Of a DNA stretch of 49,893 nucleotides, positions 36,870 through 46,155 are shown one piece after another. The notes beneath the pieces were generated by a model, which did no database searches, was not told the origin of the DNA, and worked only from the letters and a program-made list of their open reading frames with translations. How positions within the stretch are numbered: position 1 is the first letter of the stretch; every line of letters starts with the position of its first letter. A program made the position numbers and the translations under genes. Source of the DNA: Peribacillus kribbensis DSM 17871 (GTDB lineage Bacteria; Bacillota; Bacilli; Bacillales; DSM-1321); contig NZ_AUMQ01000041.1 of NCBI RefSeq assembly GCF_000430765.1, positions 1-49,893 on the forward strand, given 5' to 3'.

Positions 36870-37799
36870 ATGTTACGTTATACTCTTCAGCGAATTGTCT
36901 ACATGCTAATAACAATGTTCATCATTGCTACTTTAACGTTTTTCTTGATGAAGCTGCTTCCTGGTTCTCCATTGAAAAGCCAGGATAAACTGACTCCGGA
37001 ACAGATCACCATCATTAACGAAAAATACGGACTTAATGACCCGCTTCCAGTGCAATATGTCCACTATCTCGGAAATTTAGCAAAAGGAGATCTGGGTTCG
37101 TCTTTCCAATATGATAACCGACCGGTAACTGAATTGATTGGAAACCGTATCGGAGCTTCCGCGCAGTTAGGTTTTCAGGCACTAATATTGGGATCAATTG
37201 TTGGCCTAATTCTAGGGATCATTGCTGCCATCAGGCACAATACAATTTTCGATTATGGTGCTACCGTACTTGCAGTATTAGGTATTTCCATACCTTCATT
37301 CGTATTTGCAGGTTTTATGCAGTATATACTGGGAGTTAAACTTCAGCTTCTGCCTGTTGCACTTTGGGAAGGTTTCAGTTATACAATCATGCCTACCATT
37401 GCGTTATCAGGCTTTGTAATTGCCAATATTTCTCGCTTTATGAGAACCGAATTACTGGAGGTAATGGGGTCCGATTATATCATGCTTGCAAAAGCAAAAG
37501 GGATGAGCGGCACCGGAATCATCATTAAGCATGCTTTGCGTAACGCTTTAATTCCTGTTATCACAATCATTGGACCTTTGGCAGTAAACATCATGACAGG
37601 CTCTTTAGTAATCGAACAAATCTTTGCCATCCCAGGATTAGGGGAGCAATTTGTCAAGTCCATTAGTATGAATGACTATACAGTCATCATGGGTACAACC
37701 ATTTTCTATAGTGCCCTGTTCATCTTTATCATTTTTGTAGTAGATATTCTGTACGGAGTGATTGATCCAAGAATCCGTGTGGCAGGAGGGAAAAAATAA
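36870..37799 (+). CDS. oppB: Oligopeptide ABC transporter permease OppB
   Basis: 309 aa. About six membrane segments, with the BPD_transp_1 EAA loop RTELLEVMGSDYIMLAKAKGMSGTGIIIKHALRNALIP near residue 190. It forms the channel with OppC. AAGGGGGG precedes the ATG. The stop overlaps the oppC start by one base. Confidence 0.95.
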   Translation: MLRYTLQRIVYMLITMFIIATLTFFLMKLLPGSPLKSQDKLTPEQITIINEKYGLNDPLPVQYVHYLGNLAKGDLGSSFQYDNRPVTELIGNRIGASAQLGFQALILGSIVGLILGIIAAIRHNTIFDYGATVLAVLGISIPSFVFAGFMQYILGVKLQLLPVALWEGFSYTIMPTIALSGFVIANISRFMRTELLEVMGSDYIMLAKAKGMSGTGIIIKHALRNALIPVITIIGPLAVNIMTGSLVIEQIFAIPGLGEQFVKSISMNDYTVIMGTTIFYSALFIFIIFVVDILYGVIDPRIRVAGGKK

Positions 37800-38815
37800 T
37801 GGAACAAAAGCAGCTGGACCAGCTTTCCACGGATCTTTTCCGCCCTGCCGCAGGCAGAGGCGACCTTGAGCAGATTGGAAGGCCGAGCTTAAGTTATTGG
37901 AAAGATGCATGGCTTCGCCTTAGAAAAAATAAAGGGGCTATTTTTGGCCTGATTGTTGTAATTGTCCTTACCGCTCTGGCTATTTTCGCCCCTATGGCAA
38001 GCAAGAACGACTACCACACACAAAACCTATCATTGTCCAAGCTTCCGCCAAAAATCCCCGTACTTGAGAAAGTGTCATTTCTGCATGTGGATGGCAAAGA
38101 CAAAGATGGATTTGATGTATATAAGGCAAAAAACATAAAAGAAAATTACTGGTTCGGAACGGATGACCTTGGCCGTGACCAGTGGGTACGTGTATGGCAG
38201 GGAACACGCATATCCTTATTGATCGCCGTTGCAGCCGCATTGATCGACCTGGGCATAGGTATCATTTACGGTGGTGTATCCGGTTTTTATGGCGGCAAGG
38301 TAGATAATATCATGATGAGGATCATCGAGATTTTAATCGGGATCCCGCAGCTGATCCTTGTTATTCTCTTTATTTTGATTTTTAAGCCGGGGGTTTCGTC
38401 CATTATCCTGGCAATGATTATAACCGGCTGGACCGGTATGGCGCGGATTGTGCGCGGCCAGATGCTGAAAATGAAAGAACAGGAATTTGTTATGGCATCT
38501 AAGACTTTGGGTGCAGCAAATTCAAGACTTATCGGAAAACACTTAATTCCAAATATTCTGGGGCCGATCATCGTTACAACCATGTTCACGGTTCCTGGAG
38601 CGATCTTTACAGAAGCATTTTTGAGCTTTATCGGTCTTGGTATTGCTCCGCCGCAGGCTTCACTAGGTTCATTGGTGAATGATGGATTCAGATTTCTTCA
38701 GACATATCCGTATCTGCTGATCATTCCTTCAATCATCATCAGTTTATTAATCCTGAGCTTTAACCTGCTTGGTGATGGACTACGTGATGCCCTTGATCCA
38801 AAAATGCGTAAGTAA
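37799..38815 (+). CDS. oppC: Oligopeptide ABC transporter permease OppC
   Basis: 338 aa. A long cytosolic N-terminus precedes the first membrane segment near residue 45 (FGLIVVIVLTALAIFAP). A periplasm-side type domain (about 65-125) is typical of OppC. The EAA loop is GQMLKMKEQEFVMASKTLGAANSRLIGKHLIPN near 225. Overlaps oppB by one base, so translation is coupled. Confidence 0.95.
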   Translation: MEQKQLDQLSTDLFRPAAGRGDLEQIGRPSLSYWKDAWLRLRKNKGAIFGLIVVIVLTALAIFAPMASKNDYHTQNLSLSKLPPKIPVLEKVSFLHVDGKDKDGFDVYKAKNIKENYWFGTDDLGRDQWVRVWQGTRISLLIAVAAALIDLGIGIIYGGVSGFYGGKVDNIMMRIIEILIGIPQLILVILFILIFKPGVSSIILAMIITGWTGMARIVRGQMLKMKEQEFVMASKTLGAANSRLIGKHLIPNILGPIIVTTMFTVPGAIFTEAFLSFIGLGIAPPQASLGSLVNDGFRFLQTYPYLLIIPSIIISLLILSFNLLGDGLRDALDPKMRK

Positions 38816-38832
38816 TTGGGAGGAGAAGAATT

Positions 38833-39903
38833 ATGGAAAAGGTTTTAGAAGTAAAAGATCTGCATGTCTCCTTCGATACGTACGGCGGAGTGGTAAAGGC
38901 TGTACGTGGTGTCAACTTTGACCTAAAAAAAGGGGAGACTCTCGCTATCGTTGGAGAATCGGGTTCAGGGAAGTCGGTTACTTCCAAGGCCCTTATGAGG
39001 CTGATCCCAAATCCACCGGGCCGTATTGCGAAAGGCGAAATCCTTTTTGATGGCAGGGACCTCGCTAAATTATCGGAAAAAGAAATGCAAAAAATCCGTG
39101 GAAAAGACATTGCGATGATTTTCCAGGATCCTATGACTTCCTTAAATCCGACAATGAAAATCGGGTCCCAGATTATGGAGGGACTCATTAAGCACCAAAA
39201 CCTTTCAAAGAGTACTGCGAAGGAAAGAGCGCTTGAGCTTTTAAGGCTGGTAGGCATCCCTCAGCCGGAAGTCCGGATCAATCAATATCCGCACCAATTT
39301 TCAGGCGGTATGAGGCAGCGTGTGGTAGTTGCCGTGGCATTATCCTGCAATCCAAAGGTTTTGATTGCCGACGAGCCTACCACTGCTCTGGATGTTACCA
39401 TCCAGGCGCAAATCCTTGAGCTTATGAAAGACCTTCAAAACAAAATTGATACATCCATTATCTTCATTACACATGATTTGGGAGTCGTTGCCAATGTAGC
39501 TGACCGCGTAGCCGTCATGTATGGCGGCCAGATTGTTGAAATGGGTACAGTGGATGAAATATTTTATGACCCAAGACACCCATATACCTGGGGATTGCTT
39601 GCATCTATGCCTTCCCTTGATACGAGTGTCCAAACTGAACTTGCAGCTATTCCGGGAACGCCTCCGGATTTAATGAATCCTCCAAAAGGAGATGCATTCG
39701 CACCGCGCAGCTCTTATGCTCTGGAGATTGATTTCGAGCATGAGCCGCCAATGTTCCAAATATCTGATACACACTTTGCAAAAACATGGCTGCTCCACGA
39801 AAATGCGCCAGCTGTTGAGCCTCCAAAAGCAGTTGTGGAAAAACGCCGGACCATGCCGTCCAATTTTGCAAAGCCAAGATTGGCAGAGGAGGTCGTACTC
39901 TAA
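38833..39903 (+). CDS. oppD: Oligopeptide ABC transporter ATPase OppD
   Basis: 356 aa. Walker [10 protein letters not shown] near residue 39, Q-loop FQDPMTS, signature FSGGMRQRV near 160, Walker [13 protein letters not shown] near 180. The C-terminal oligopeptide extension includes [21 protein letters not shown] precedes the ATG. Ends one base before oppF. Works as a heterodimer with OppF to power uptake. Confidence 0.95.
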   Translation: MEKVLEVKDLHVSFDTYGGVVKAVRGVNFDLKKGETLAIVGESGSGKSVTSKALMRLIPNPPGRIAKGEILFDGRDLAKLSEKEMQKIRGKDIAMIFQDPMTSLNPTMKIGSQIMEGLIKHQNLSKSTAKERALELLRLVGIPQPEVRINQYPHQFSGGMRQRVVVAVALSCNPKVLIADEPTTALDVTIQAQILELMKDLQNKIDTSIIFITHDLGVVANVADRVAVMYGGQIVEMGTVDEIFYDPRHPYTWGLLASMPSLDTSVQTELAAIPGTPPDLMNPPKGDAFAPRSSYALEIDFEHEPPMFQISDTHFAKTWLLHENAPAVEPPKAVVEKRRTMPSNFAKPRLAEEVVL

Positions 39904-39904
39904 A

Positions 39905-40840
39905 ATGGCAGAAAAGCTACTTGAAATAAAAAATTTAAAGCAGCACTTTAATGTTGGCAAACCCAATCAGGTTAAAGCAGTGGATGGGATTTCCTTTGAT
40001 ATTTATAAGGGAGAAACCCTGGGGCTTGTAGGAGAGTCTGGCTGCGGGAAATCCACAACCGGAAGAACGATCATCCGTCTATACGATGCAACGGACGGTG
40101 AGGTTCTGTTTGAAGGCGAAAATGTCCATGGTAAAAAATCCAGGTCTGATCTTAAAAAGTTCAACCGAAAAATGCAGATGATTTTCCAGGATCCCTATGC
40201 TTCGCTTAACCCGCGTATGACAGTTGGGGATATTATTGCTGAGGGAATTGATATTCATGGTCTTTCTAAAACCCGTAAAGACAGAATGGAAAAGGTGCAT
40301 GAATTATTAAAGACGGTTGGACTTAACAAAGAGCATGCCAACCGTTACCCGCACGAATTTTCGGGAGGTCAGCGCCAGCGTATCGGTATTGCCCGCGCCC
40401 TGGCTGTAGAGCCGGAATTCATAATCGCAGACGAACCTATTTCCGCATTGGATGTGTCCATCCAGGCTCAGGTTGTAAACTTGATGAAAAAGCTTCAGCG
40501 CGATAAACAGCTTACGTATTTATTTATTGCCCATGACCTGTCCATGGTGAAGTACATCAGTGACCGTATCGGCGTTATGTATTTTGGGAAACTGGTGGAG
40601 CTTGCACCAAGTGAGGAGCTATACAAGAATCCGATTCATCCGTATACTCAATCTCTTCTTTCGGCTATCCCGCTTCCAGATCCGGAAAGTGAAAGAACAA
40701 GAAAGAGAACTGCTTACAATCCAAGCATTCACAATTACGCAGAAGGTGAAAACCTGGAAATGCGTGAGATTTCTCCAGGACATTTTGTTTATTGCTCGGA
40801 AAAAGAATTCAAGCAATATCAATCCATTTATAAAAAGTAA
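39905..40840 (+). CDS. oppF: Oligopeptide ABC transporter ATPase OppF
   Basis: 311 aa from the ATG at 39905, 11 nt after GAGGAGGT; the longer frame upstream overlaps oppD. Walker A GESGCGKST near residue 43, signature FSGGQRQRIGIARAL near 155, Walker B FIIADEPISALD near 175, and C-terminal HPYTQSLLSAIP. Partner of OppD. Last gene of the operon before a terminator. Confidence 0.95.
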   Translation: MAEKLLEIKNLKQHFNVGKPNQVKAVDGISFDIYKGETLGLVGESGCGKSTTGRTIIRLYDATDGEVLFEGENVHGKKSRSDLKKFNRKMQMIFQDPYASLNPRMTVGDIIAEGIDIHGLSKTRKDRMEKVHELLKTVGLNKEHANRYPHEFSGGQRQRIGIARALAVEPEFIIADEPISALDVSIQAQVVNLMKKLQRDKQLTYLFIAHDLSMVKYISDRIGVMYFGKLVELAPSEELYKNPIHPYTQSLLSAIPLPDPESERTRKRTAYNPSIHNYAEGENLEMREISPGHFVYCSEKEFKQYQSIYKK

Positions 40841-40843
40841 TTT

Positions 40844-40868
40844 AGCGGCCGTCTGGCCGCTTCTTTTT
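40844..40868 (+). terminator. Terminator of the opp operon
   Basis: AGCGGCC-GTCT-GGCCGCT (40844-40861) followed by TCTTTTTTT, directly after oppF. Confidence 0.9.
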
Positions 40869-40960
40869 TTGCCTTCATGCGCCTTTTGATTGTTTCACAG
40901 CAGAGAATAAGGGTAGTGAAAAGGGAATCATCCATTTTTTTACTGACAGGAGGAAACAAA

Positions 40961-42157
40961 TTGCCTGACTATCAAAAAACAGCTGCAGCCAGTGTGCTTT
41001 CCTTGCTCCTTTGCTCATTCCCCATGAGTCCAGCATGGGGAGAGGAAACCTCAAAAAACGGCCAGGAAGCTAAACTGGGAGGGTATAAGAAAGAGCTGCC
41101 GGATAATCTGCCCCGTTTTACATACCATTCTGGACTGTCCTTTACTTATCCGAATGCCGTTAGAGGCATCTATGTAAGCGGGAACATCGCGGGAGCAGAA
41201 AGATTCAACGAACTTCTTAAGCTCGTCGACAGCACGGATTTAAACGCGATGGTGATCGACATTAAAAATGACAGTGGGAATTTGACGTATAAACCAGGGA
41301 GCACCTCACCATATCAAAACATCAGCCAAAAATACATACGAGATCCGAAAAGCCTGCTGAAAACCCTGGAGCAGAGAAAGATCTATCCGATTGCAAGGGT
41401 CGTAGTGTTTAAGGATACCGAATTAGCACATCTGAAACCGGAATGGTCCTATATGGATGGAAAAAGCGTCTGGAAAAATGGAAAAGGCGATTCATTCGTA
41501 AATCCATTTTTAAAAGAGGTCTGGGATTATAATGTAGGGGTGGCTATTGAAGCTGCGAAAATGGGATTCCAGGAGATCCAGTTTGATTATGTCCGTTTCC
41601 CTGAAGGATTTGAAAAAAGGGATTCACAGCTGAAATACAGCCAAGGGGATTATCAACATGAAAAATTGGGCAATGTGCAGAAAAGGGTGAAGGCGGTTTC
41701 GGATTTTGTTGCTTATGCCAGGGAAAAGCTTAAGCCATATGATGTGAAGGTATCAGTGGATATTTTCGGATATACGGCAACCCTTCCGGAAGCTCCGGGA
41801 ATCGGCCAGAATTTTTCAAAGATATCGGAAAATGTGGATGCGATCTCCTCTATGATTTACCCGAGCCACTGGACTTCCTATTTTGGTATAGATAACCCTG
41901 ATCTTGAACCTTATAAAATTGTATCTGCCTACTCACAGCTTGAAAAGAAGAAGCTGGAAGAATTGAAAACACCACCCATCTCCAGGCCGTGGATACAGGA
42001 TTTCACAGCAAGCTGGCTGGGGCAGGGACATTATAAACCTTATGGAAAGGCCGAAGTAGAGGCGCAGATCAAGGCGCTGAAGAATAATGGCATTAGCGAA
42101 TTCCTTTTATGGAATGCGGGCAGCAGATATACTTCGAATGTCGATTATACTCCATGA
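40961..42157 (+). CDS. Secreted putative glycoside hydrolase (DUF4015)
   Basis: 398 aa from the TTG at 40961, 7 nt after AGGAGG. The longer frame upstream crosses the opp terminator region. The signal peptide is MPDYQKTAAASVLSLLLCSFPMSPAWG with likely cleavage near residue 27-28. The body is the DUF4015 putative glycosidase domain: NAVRGIYVSGN, NAMVIDIKNDSGNLTY, GFQEIQFDYVRFPEGF, VSVDIFGYTA and AISSMIYPSHW, with acidic residues of a TIM barrel (Asp in DIKND and DYVRF). A role at the cell wall or on exopolysaccharide is inferred. Monocistronic, sharing a terminator with the next gene. Confidence 0.85.
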   Translation: MPDYQKTAAASVLSLLLCSFPMSPAWGEETSKNGQEAKLGGYKKELPDNLPRFTYHSGLSFTYPNAVRGIYVSGNIAGAERFNELLKLVDSTDLNAMVIDIKNDSGNLTYKPGSTSPYQNISQKYIRDPKSLLKTLEQRKIYPIARVVVFKDTELAHLKPEWSYMDGKSVWKNGKGDSFVNPFLKEVWDYNVGVAIEAAKMGFQEIQFDYVRFPEGFEKRDSQLKYSQGDYQHEKLGNVQKRVKAVSDFVAYAREKLKPYDVKVSVDIFGYTATLPEAPGIGQNFSKISENVDAISSMIYPSHWTSYFGIDNPDLEPYKIVSAYSQLEKKKLEELKTPPISRPWIQDFTASWLGQGHYKPYGKAEVEAQIKALKNNGISEFLLWNAGSRYTSNVDYTP

Positions 42158-42161
42158 TAAT

Positions 42162-42200
42162 AAAAGCGTTCACCACCCCTTATGGGTGGTGAACGCTTTT
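42162..42200. terminator. Bidirectional terminator between the DUF4015 gene and the small membrane protein gene
   Basis: AAAAGCGTTCACCACCC (42162-42178) is a perfect 17-bp inverted match to GGGTGGTGAACGCTTTT (42184-42200) with a 5-nt loop, with T on the plus side and A/T on the other. Confidence 0.92.
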
Positions 42201-42221
42201 TAGTATAGGAATCTTACTGGA

Positions 42222-42413
42222 TTACAAATCCTTCGTCCTGCCGCCTACCAGCTTCCAGCCGCTCTGTATTCCTTCAGATTTTTCCGTGAACTCGGTTTTC
42301 TTTCCCCTGCTGAACAATGTCTTTCCTATGCTGTTCATGATTACGCCCATTAAGGCCGTAATCGAAATGATTAGGATTGCCACAATCAATAGATCTGTGA
42401 TATATGCAGCCAT
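42222..42413 (-). CDS. Small membrane protein of unknown function (63 aa)
   Basis: 63 aa. One hydrophobic segment at about residues 5-28 (ITDLLIVAILIISITALMGVIM), then a basic, polar tail (GKTLFSRGKKTEFTEKSEG). TGGAGG precedes the ATG by 7 nt, and a strong bidirectional terminator follows, so it is a real gene. I do not recognise the family. It sits where B. subtilis has yjbB/yjbC but shows no likeness to an acetyltransferase. Confidence 0.75.
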   Translation of the reverse strand: MAAYITDLLIVAILIISITALMGVIMNSIGKTLFSRGKKTEFTEKSEGIQSGWKLVGGRTKDL

Positions 42414-42754
42414 TATTAAACCTCCAGAAGTGGTTTAGTAGGATTTCCTATAAAATTAAGTATATGTTAAGAAAATTGATGTATGATTTATGTAATGGGA
42501 AGAAAAAGCAGCAAAGAGGTTTATGAATGAAATGAAGCGGGTAAATAAGACTATAAAAGTAAGTCTAAGAAGAAAAGAATAAAAGGAAAGAGTTTCTTGC
42601 TGTTAATTATAACAGCTCGATGGATAAAGGTAAAACAATATCATTTGGCAGAAAATCCGTCTTAAAAAGGGGAAACAAGATTTGCTTTATAAAACCGATT
42701 ACATTACAATATGCTTATTTTTGAAAAAATCACCCTCTTTTGTTAGTAATAGTG

Positions 42755-42788
42755 TATAATATAATAGATATTACTTATTTATAGTAAT
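42755..42788 (+). promoter_or_regulatory. spx promoter region with palindromic operator
   Basis: Two overlapping TATAAT boxes (42755-42760, 42760-42765) lie about 105 bp before spx, with weak -35 choices. Next comes a perfect inverted repeat ATTACT-TATTTAT-AGTAAT (42770-42788). It overlaps the expected start point. In B. subtilis spx is repressed by PerR and YodB near one promoter; which protein binds here is unknown. Confidence 0.5.
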
Positions 42789-42868
42789 TCTAATCACCTT
42801 TTTAATCGGAAGGCAATCTAGTTATCCCAGCATAGATCATCGATTCTATATTCAGGGAGTGTGAATAA

Positions 42869-43264
42869 ATGGTTACTCTATATACTTCACCAAGCTGCAC
42901 ATCCTGCAGAAAAGCAAAAGCATGGCTTGAGGAGAATGAAATTTCTTATTCTGAACGTAATATTTTTTCAGAGCCTCTTTCCATCGATGAAATAAAAGAG
43001 ATTCTGCGCATGACCGAAGATGGCACAGATGAGATTATCTCTACCCGTTCCAAAACATTTCAAAAATTAAATGTTAATGTGGAATCACTTCCACTTCCGG
43101 AACTTTATAAACTGATCAAAGAAAATCCGGGACTTCTTAGAAGACCGATTATCTTGGATGAAAAACGTTTACAGGTTGGGTATAATGAAGATGAAATCCG
43201 GAGATTCCTGCCAAGGAAAGTCCGTACCTTCCATCTTAGAGAAGCACAGCGCATGGTCAACTAA
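42869..43264 (+). CDS. spx: Redox-sensing transcription regulator Spx
   Basis: 131 aa, ArsC-like thioredoxin fold. The redox switch is C10-T-S-C13, and Arg91/Arg92 in LLRRPIILD belong to the active surface; the C-terminus [10 protein letters not shown] is typical. Spx binds the alpha C-terminal domain of RNA polymerase and turns on thiol-stress genes; it is degraded by ClpXP. GGGAGTG precedes the ATG. A promoter and palindrome lie upstream. Followed by mecA, another proteolysis-linked adaptor. Confidence 0.96.
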   Translation: MVTLYTSPSCTSCRKAKAWLEENEISYSERNIFSEPLSIDEIKEILRMTEDGTDEIISTRSKTFQKLNVNVESLPLPELYKLIKENPGLLRRPIILDEKRLQVGYNEDEIRRFLPRKVRTFHLREAQRMVN

Positions 43265-43278
43265 ATAATTTCATGAGT

Positions 43279-43311
43279 CTTTCCGGCTTTTTGGGCCGGA
43301 AAGTTTTTTTT
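43279..43311 (+). terminator. Terminator of spx
   Basis: CTTTCCGGC (43279-43287), loop TTTTTGG, GCCGGAAAG (43295-43303) followed by eight T. Confidence 0.9.
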
Positions 43312-43543
43312 ATAAGGACATTTTATGTCCCTCCGAAGGAAACCAAAGAATCTAAGCTAAATCTACGTTTATAATCTCCTTCATATGTTAAAATAAATAA
43401 CAGGAAAGAAATATGAGTATTTTGTCCAGACTACAGGTAATTGTGATGAAATTGTGCATGTTTAGCCATACATCATTAAGGGAATATTAGGCGAACAATT
43501 GTTTTTTTAAAATATTTGTTTTTTATTTCCCTTCTAAAGAATT

Positions 43544-43572
43544 TTGTCATAAAATAAAGTCAACAGAATATT
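43544..43572 (+). promoter_or_regulatory. Possible mecA promoter
   Basis: TTGTCA (43544-43549), 17 bp, AATATT (43567-43572), about 105 bp before mecA. The rest of the 43312-43676 gap is AT-rich with no gene. Confidence 0.4.
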
Positions 43573-43676
43573 TATACCATTCTTAAGCTTCCATGTGAGG
43601 ATTTGCCCTTTAACACAGCTTGTATTGCCTGGGGGTAATGTCCCTTCCATAATTGAGAACGAAGGGAGAGGGAATA

Positions 43677-44351
43677 ATGGAAATTGAACGAATCAATGAG
43701 AATACAGTTAAGTTTTACATTTCTTACGTTGACATAGAACAGAGAGGCTTCGACCGCGAGGAGATCTGGTATAACCGTGAGAGAAGCGAGGAATTATTTT
43801 GGGAGATGATGGATGAAGTCCATCAGGAGGAAGAATTCATGGCTGAGGGCCCTCTCTGGATACAGGTTCAGGCGCTTGATAAAGGTCTTGAGGTCCTTGT
43901 TACCAAAGCTCAGCTTTCAAAAGACGGCCAAAGGCTGGAACTGCCGCTGTCTGAAGATAAGCTCAAGGATCTTACGGCAGAAGATAAGATTGAAGACTTC
44001 CTTGATGAACACTTTCACAGCAAAAGTGAAGAATTGACTTCTAACAGCTTTGAGGAAGGAGTTCTTGAATTCGTAATGGTCTTCAAGGATTTCGAGGATG
44101 TGATTTCCCTGAGCAAGAGCACTGGGCTGGAAGGAATAAGCACAAAATTATATGCATTTGAAAACAAATATTACTTATATGTAGAATTTCTTGAAGAAGA
44201 CGATGATGAGGACGAAATAGATAACATTCTAAGTGTTCTTCTTGAATATGGCACTGAATCTAATATTACGGTCCATCGCCTCGAGGAATATGGAAAGACT
44301 GTTATTGATCAAGATGTTTTTGAAACAGTAAATAAGTACTTTTCCAAATAA
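43677..44351 (+). CDS. mecA: Adaptor protein MecA
   Basis: 224 aa from the ATG at 43677, after AAGGGAGAGGG; an in-frame start at 43653 lies upstream of this site. The N-domain MEIERINENTVKFYISYVDIEQRGF begins the substrate-binding part, an acidic linker follows (KLKDLTAEDKIEDFLDEHF), and the C-terminal domain is the ClpC-binding part. In B. subtilis MecA targets ComK for ClpCP and blocks competence. Own terminator, so monocistronic. Confidence 0.94.
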   Translation: MEIERINENTVKFYISYVDIEQRGFDREEIWYNRERSEELFWEMMDEVHQEEEFMAEGPLWIQVQALDKGLEVLVTKAQLSKDGQRLELPLSEDKLKDLTAEDKIEDFLDEHFHSKSEELTSNSFEEGVLEFVMVFKDFEDVISLSKSTGLEGISTKLYAFENKYYLYVEFLEEDDDEDEIDNILSVLLEYGTESNITVHRLEEYGKTVIDQDVFETVNKYFSK

Positions 44352-44355
44352 AAGC

Positions 44356-44386
44356 GACCGATTTCTATGTAAGAAATCGGTCTTTT
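44356..44386 (+). terminator. Terminator of mecA
   Basis: GACCGATTTCT (44356-44366), loop ATGTA, AGAAATCGGTC (44372-44382), then TTTTCTTTT. Confidence 0.9.
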
Positions 44387-44508
44387 CTTTTGATTAAAAT
44401 GTATAAACCTGCCGCACCTTTCCTGGGTCATTCAGGCTGTATATTTAAGTTTTAATAATTAGGGTATATACCATATAGAGATGTAGACTTTGGATTGTGG
44501 GTGAGGAA

Positions 44509-46017
44509 ATGAAGAATACCGTAAGATTGGGTATTTTTTTATGTGGACTTTTTGCAGTTTGGTATTTTTTACATGATTATATCGCAGGGAATTTTGTAAG
44601 TTATTTTAGTCTTGTACTTACACTTTCCTTGATCATTATTGGATTTATGATTTTCTTAGAAAACAGGCAGCCGACCCATACCCTGACCTGGCTGGTTGTA
44701 TTCGGGGCTTTCCCGCTGCTTGGGTTTATTTTTTATCTTTTATTCGGCCGGAATTATAAGAAAGAAAAAATGTTCCGCAAGAAATTTTTCCTGGATAAAC
44801 AGACCTTTTTAAAAGTCCAAGGGGAAAGGGATGTCAGTCAGGAAAGAATCAGCCACATGGGGGAGAACAGGCAGAAAATGATGCGCCTCGCCCAAAAGAT
44901 CGGCAATAGTCCGATCTCCTTCAGCAGTGCCACTGAAGTGCTGACAAATGGGGATGAGACCTTTACCGCCATCCTGAATGAATTAAAAAAGGCCAATCAT
45001 CATATTCACATGGAATATTACATCGTAAGAAATGATGAAATTGGAAAAGAGATTAAAAACCTTTTGATCGCCAAATCAAAAAGCGGGGTAAAGGTGAGAT
45101 TTTTATATGATGCGGTCGGTTCTTGGACCCTTCCAAAAAGTTATATAAAGGATCTTCGAAATGCAGGTGTGGAAGCTGTAGCATTTGGACCTGTAAAGGT
45201 TCCTTTTTTGAACAATAAGTTCAATTTTAGAAATCACAGGAAAATTATCGTAGTGGATGGCAGTGTCGGCTTTGTCGGCGGATTGAATATCGGGGATGAA
45301 TATCTTGGGCGCGATAAGCATTTCGGCTTCTGGAGGGATACCCATCTCATGGTGAAGGGGGAGGCCGTGCGCTCCCTGCAGCTGATTTTTCTCCAGGATT
45401 GGTATTATATGACAAACCACAGCTTTTTAACGGATGAATACCTTTCCGCTCTTCCGATCCAGCATCGCCATGGGGGAGTCCAGATGATAGCAGGCGGGCC
45501 GGATAACGAATGGAGTGTCATCAAAAATATCTTCTTTTCTATGATTGCCTCTGCCGAGGAATCTGTATGGATCGCTTCTCCTTACTTTATCCCTGATGAA
45601 GACATTTTCCAGGCACTCAAGGTGGCAGCCTTAAGCGGGATTGATGTCAGGCTGCTGGTTCCCCAGAATCCTGACAAATGGATCGTGTATCATGCTTCAA
45701 GATCTTATTTCCCTGATTTGCTTGAGGCGGGAGTCAGAGTGTTTGCCTATAAAGAAGGCTTTATGCACAGCAAGATTATCATCGTTGATAAAGAGTTTGC
45801 CTCCATTGGGACTTCCAATATGGATATGAGAAGCTTCCACCTTAACTTTGAAGTCAATGCTTTTTTATATAAAACAGGAAGCTCTAAAAAACTGGTTCAG
45901 GATTTCATACAGGACCTTACCAGGTCACGGGAACTGCACTTAGATACCTTTAATAAGCGGCATATCGGCCTTAGGATTCTCGAATCTACCTGCCGTCTGC
46001 TTAGCCCGCTGCTGTGA
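44509..46017 (+). CDS. cls: Cardiolipin synthase
   Basis: 502 aa from the ATG at 44509. The start is not fully certain: GTGAGG is only 2-3 nt from it, and an in-frame GTG at 44497 has no ribosome binding site. Two N-terminal membrane segments (about residues 7-25 and 30-75 region) precede two phospholipase D motifs: HRKIIVVDGSVGFVGG near 245 and HSKIIIVDKEFASIG near 422. It joins two phosphatidylglycerols to cardiolipin at the membrane. Bacilli have several paralogues, so the exact name (clsA, ywiE, ywjE type) is open. Confidence 0.93.
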   Translation: MKNTVRLGIFLCGLFAVWYFLHDYIAGNFVSYFSLVLTLSLIIIGFMIFLENRQPTHTLTWLVVFGAFPLLGFIFYLLFGRNYKKEKMFRKKFFLDKQTFLKVQGERDVSQERISHMGENRQKMMRLAQKIGNSPISFSSATEVLTNGDETFTAILNELKKANHHIHMEYYIVRNDEIGKEIKNLLIAKSKSGVKVRFLYDAVGSWTLPKSYIKDLRNAGVEAVAFGPVKVPFLNNKFNFRNHRKIIVVDGSVGFVGGLNIGDEYLGRDKHFGFWRDTHLMVKGEAVRSLQLIFLQDWYYMTNHSFLTDEYLSALPIQHRHGGVQMIAGGPDNEWSVIKNIFFSMIASAEESVWIASPYFIPDEDIFQALKVAALSGIDVRLLVPQNPDKWIVYHASRSYFPDLLEAGVRVFAYKEGFMHSKIIIVDKEFASIGTSNMDMRSFHLNFEVNAFLYKTGSSKKLVQDFIQDLTRSRELHLDTFNKRHIGLRILESTCRLLSPLL

Positions 46018-46044
46018 CCCTGCCATGCCGGCAGGGCTTTTTTT
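46018..46044 (+). terminator. Terminator of cls
   Basis: CCCTGCC (46018-46024), loop ATGCC, GGCAGGG (46030-46036), then seven T, starting right after the stop codon. Confidence 0.88.
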
Positions 46045-46155
46045 GTTTTGGGGAGGAACTTAAACGGACGATGGAGAATGTAAAGGAAGGCCAGCTTGGA
46101 GAAGCAGGTTTATAGACCTTTAAGCGGCCGGAAACTGAATTTAAGGAGGAAATGA

